6,176 bases of DNA from positions 474-6,649 of the forward strand of contig DKWE01000021.1 of the NCBI GenBank assembly GCA_002491565.1, in the 5' to 3' direction. Within the stretch, counting starts at the first letter, position 1, and every line of letters starts with the position of its first letter. Origin of the DNA: Lachnospiraceae bacterium UBA7160. Its GTDB lineage: Bacteria; Bacillota; Clostridia; Lachnospirales; Lachnospiraceae. Shown one piece after another: positions 5,188 through 6,176 of this stretch. Below the pieces are notes generated by a model. It was not told the DNA's origin. It did not search any database and saw only the letters and a program-made list of their open reading frames with translations. The translations under genes and the position numbers were made by a program.

Positions 5188-6084
5188 TCAAAGTCTCAGA
5201 AGCCGGCGCAGATCCGGAATCCCCCAGCCCTGCCTGTTCTGCGCAAGGTGCGCATCTGCCGCGCACTCCCGCATGCGCATTTTCACCTCAACATTCGTCA
5301 GATACGGCTCCTGCTGCAGCAGAAGCGCAATTGCCCCGGCAACTGCCGGAGCCGCCATCGAAGTGCCGCTTTTCGCCGCATAGCTGCGCCCCTGTAAATA
5401 ACCCGTATGGCAGGAAACAATGCGCGTTCCGGGACAAACCAGCTCCGGCTTGCAGATGCACTCTCTGGTCGGGCCGCACCCGGAATACTGTGCATGCTTC
5501 CGACCCTGCTGTTCCGGAAAACCATCTGAAGAGCCTACCGTGATCACCTTACGGCTATTTCCCGGGACTGTGATGCTCTCCGCATCCGGTCCTCTGTTTC
5601 CCGCCGCTACAACCACGACAATTCCCGCATCCCATGCGCGCTCCACACATTCCACGAGCTGGCACGCCCTGGCGTCCTCCTCTTCCTTGGCCGTCCCCGC
5701 TGACAGGTTCAGGATACGGATTCTGTACCTCTCCCTGTTTTCAATGCACCATTCAACCGCTGCAGTCAGCTGCTCCAGCTCGCCCTGTCCAAAGCGGTCC
5801 AACACCTTCAGCCCCAGGATCCGGCAGCCGGGCGCGATTCCCCGGTATCTGCCCTGCCCGCTTCTCCCGTCTCCTGCCAGGATCCCAGCCACATGCGTCC
5901 CGTGCGACGCATCGTCGTAGCACCCGTTTCTTCCATTTACGAAATCATAACTCCCGATCAGACGATCCCGGTAATCCGGATGCAAACTGCAACCGGAATC
6001 CAGTATCGCCGCCGTCACACCCATCCCTGTCACGCCCGCACGATGCGCTTCCCCGGCATGCAAAATTTTCCTTACGCGATCCAT
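5188..6084 (-). CDS. Subtilisin-like serine protease (peptidase S8), signal-less minimal form
   Basis: This 298-residue protein is a bare S8 catalytic domain with the full active site: Asp29 in AILDSG, His61 in SHGTHVAG, oxyanion Asn163 in AAGNRGP and Ser242 in KSGTSMAAP. No signal peptide, membrane segment or extra C-terminal domain is visible. Only about 20 residues precede the first core strand (GVTGMGVTAAILDSG), too few for the roughly 70-residue inhibitory prodomain of secreted subtilisins. This resembles intracellular subtilisins (ISP/AprX-like), so I infer a cytoplasmic protease. It has twelve cysteines (32, 55, 87, 113, 141, 146, 203, 209, 211, 217, 225, 274), unusual for secreted subtilisins and easier to reconcile with a reducing compartment. 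The start has AAGGAGG eight bases upstream of the ATG. The gene ends 105 bp before glpK, which has its own promoter. The physiological substrate cannot be told from sequence. No convincing promoter is visible in the 92 bp upstream. Confidence 0.92.
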   Translation of the reverse strand: MDRVRKILHAGEAHRAGVTGMGVTAAILDSGCSLHPDYRDRLIGSYDFVNGRNGCYDDASHGTHVAGILAGDGRSGQGRYRGIAPGCRILGLKVLDRFGQGELEQLTAAVEWCIENRERYRIRILNLSAGTAKEEEDARACQLVECVERAWDAGIVVVVAAGNRGPDAESITVPGNSRKVITVGSSDGFPEQQGRKHAQYSGCGPTRECICKPELVCPGTRIVSCHTGYLQGRSYAAKSGTSMAAPAVAGAIALLLQQEPYLTNVEVKMRMRECAADAHLAQNRQGWGIPDLRRLLRL

Positions 6085-6108
6085 CTGGTCTGCCTCCTTC
6101 CCCTGCGC

Positions 6109-6128
6109 GGTAGTGTCAAATTACTACC
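6109..6128. other. Short inverted repeat upstream of the protease gene
   Basis: GGTAGT (6109-6114) and ACTACC (6123-6128) pair perfectly around an 8-base loop. On the plus strand they are followed by TGTTTTTTTGTTTT (6129-6142), which resembles a weak plus-strand terminator. No plus-strand gene ends here, so it may instead be an operator for the protease gene or chance. Confidence 0.3.
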
Positions 6129-6176
6129 TGTTTTTTTGTTTTAAATACATTGAAAACCTTGATTTTAAGGGAAATC

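Noticed and set aside
5420..6113. Plus-strand frames of 159-166 codons opposite the protease
   Set aside because: They are proline-, serine- and arginine-rich low-complexity translations typical of the antisense of a GC-rich gene.
6115..6120. TTGACA on the minus strand as the -35 box of the protease promoter
   Set aside because: A -10 box would fall at about 6092-6097, which is GAGGCA inside the ribosome binding site, so it cannot serve this gene.
1..6176. Mobile element, CRISPR array, toxin-antitoxin or defence system
   Set aside because: No transposase, integrase, spaced direct-repeat array or small two-gene module is visible; all long genes are housekeeping, wall or protease genes.

Overview
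The window reads as a piece of a low-to-mid GC Firmicutes chromosome, most likely class Clostridia and probably a Lachnospiraceae-type gut anaerobe. The grounds are strong AGGAGG-type ribosome binding sites, canonical sigma-A promoters, a fibronectin-III/L,D-transpeptidase wall protein of a style common in that group, a Firmicutes-type 6S RNA and a tRNA-Ser pair. The genus is inference only. Every gene I can support lies on the minus strand, so the biological reading order runs from high to low coordinates.

Layout in transcription order: (1) a compact S8 subtilisin-like protease without signal peptide (6084-5188); (2) a 105-bp gap with a sigma-A promoter embedded in a symmetrical, operator-like region, then glycerol kinase glpK (5082-3589); (3) a promoter whose -35 box overlaps the glpK stop codon, then NADP-dependent isocitrate dehydrogenase icd of the eukaryote-like ~400-residue type (3411-2209); (4) a complete 6S RNA gene with promoter, 14-bp closing helix and terminator (about 2155-1928), not visible as a protein gene; (5) a strong promoter and a secreted two-FnIII L,D-transpeptidase-domain protein (1733-447); (6) a 224-bp gap with a large imperfect hairpin whose wobble pairs favour the minus-strand RNA (319-416); (7) a consensus promoter, tRNA-Ser(UGA) (152-67) and the 5' end of what looks like a second tRNA-Ser cut by the window edge (20-1).

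The genes do not form one pathway. Each of glpK, icd, 6S, the transpeptidase gene and the tRNA genes has its own promoter-like sequence, and all five have exactly 17 bp between -35 and -10. GlpK feeds glycerol into lipid synthesis and glycolysis. Icd makes 2-oxoglutarate and NADPH for glutamate synthesis. 6S RNA modulates sigma-A RNA polymerase globally. The wall protein probably modifies or binds peptidoglycan. icd has no terminator of its own, so its transcripts probably run into the 6S gene and end at the 6S terminator. I see no mobile element, CRISPR array or defence system. The items most worth a second look are the hairpin at 319-416, the dyad-rich glpK promoter, the variant GlpK (no HPr-target histidine) and the cysteine-rich minimal subtilase.
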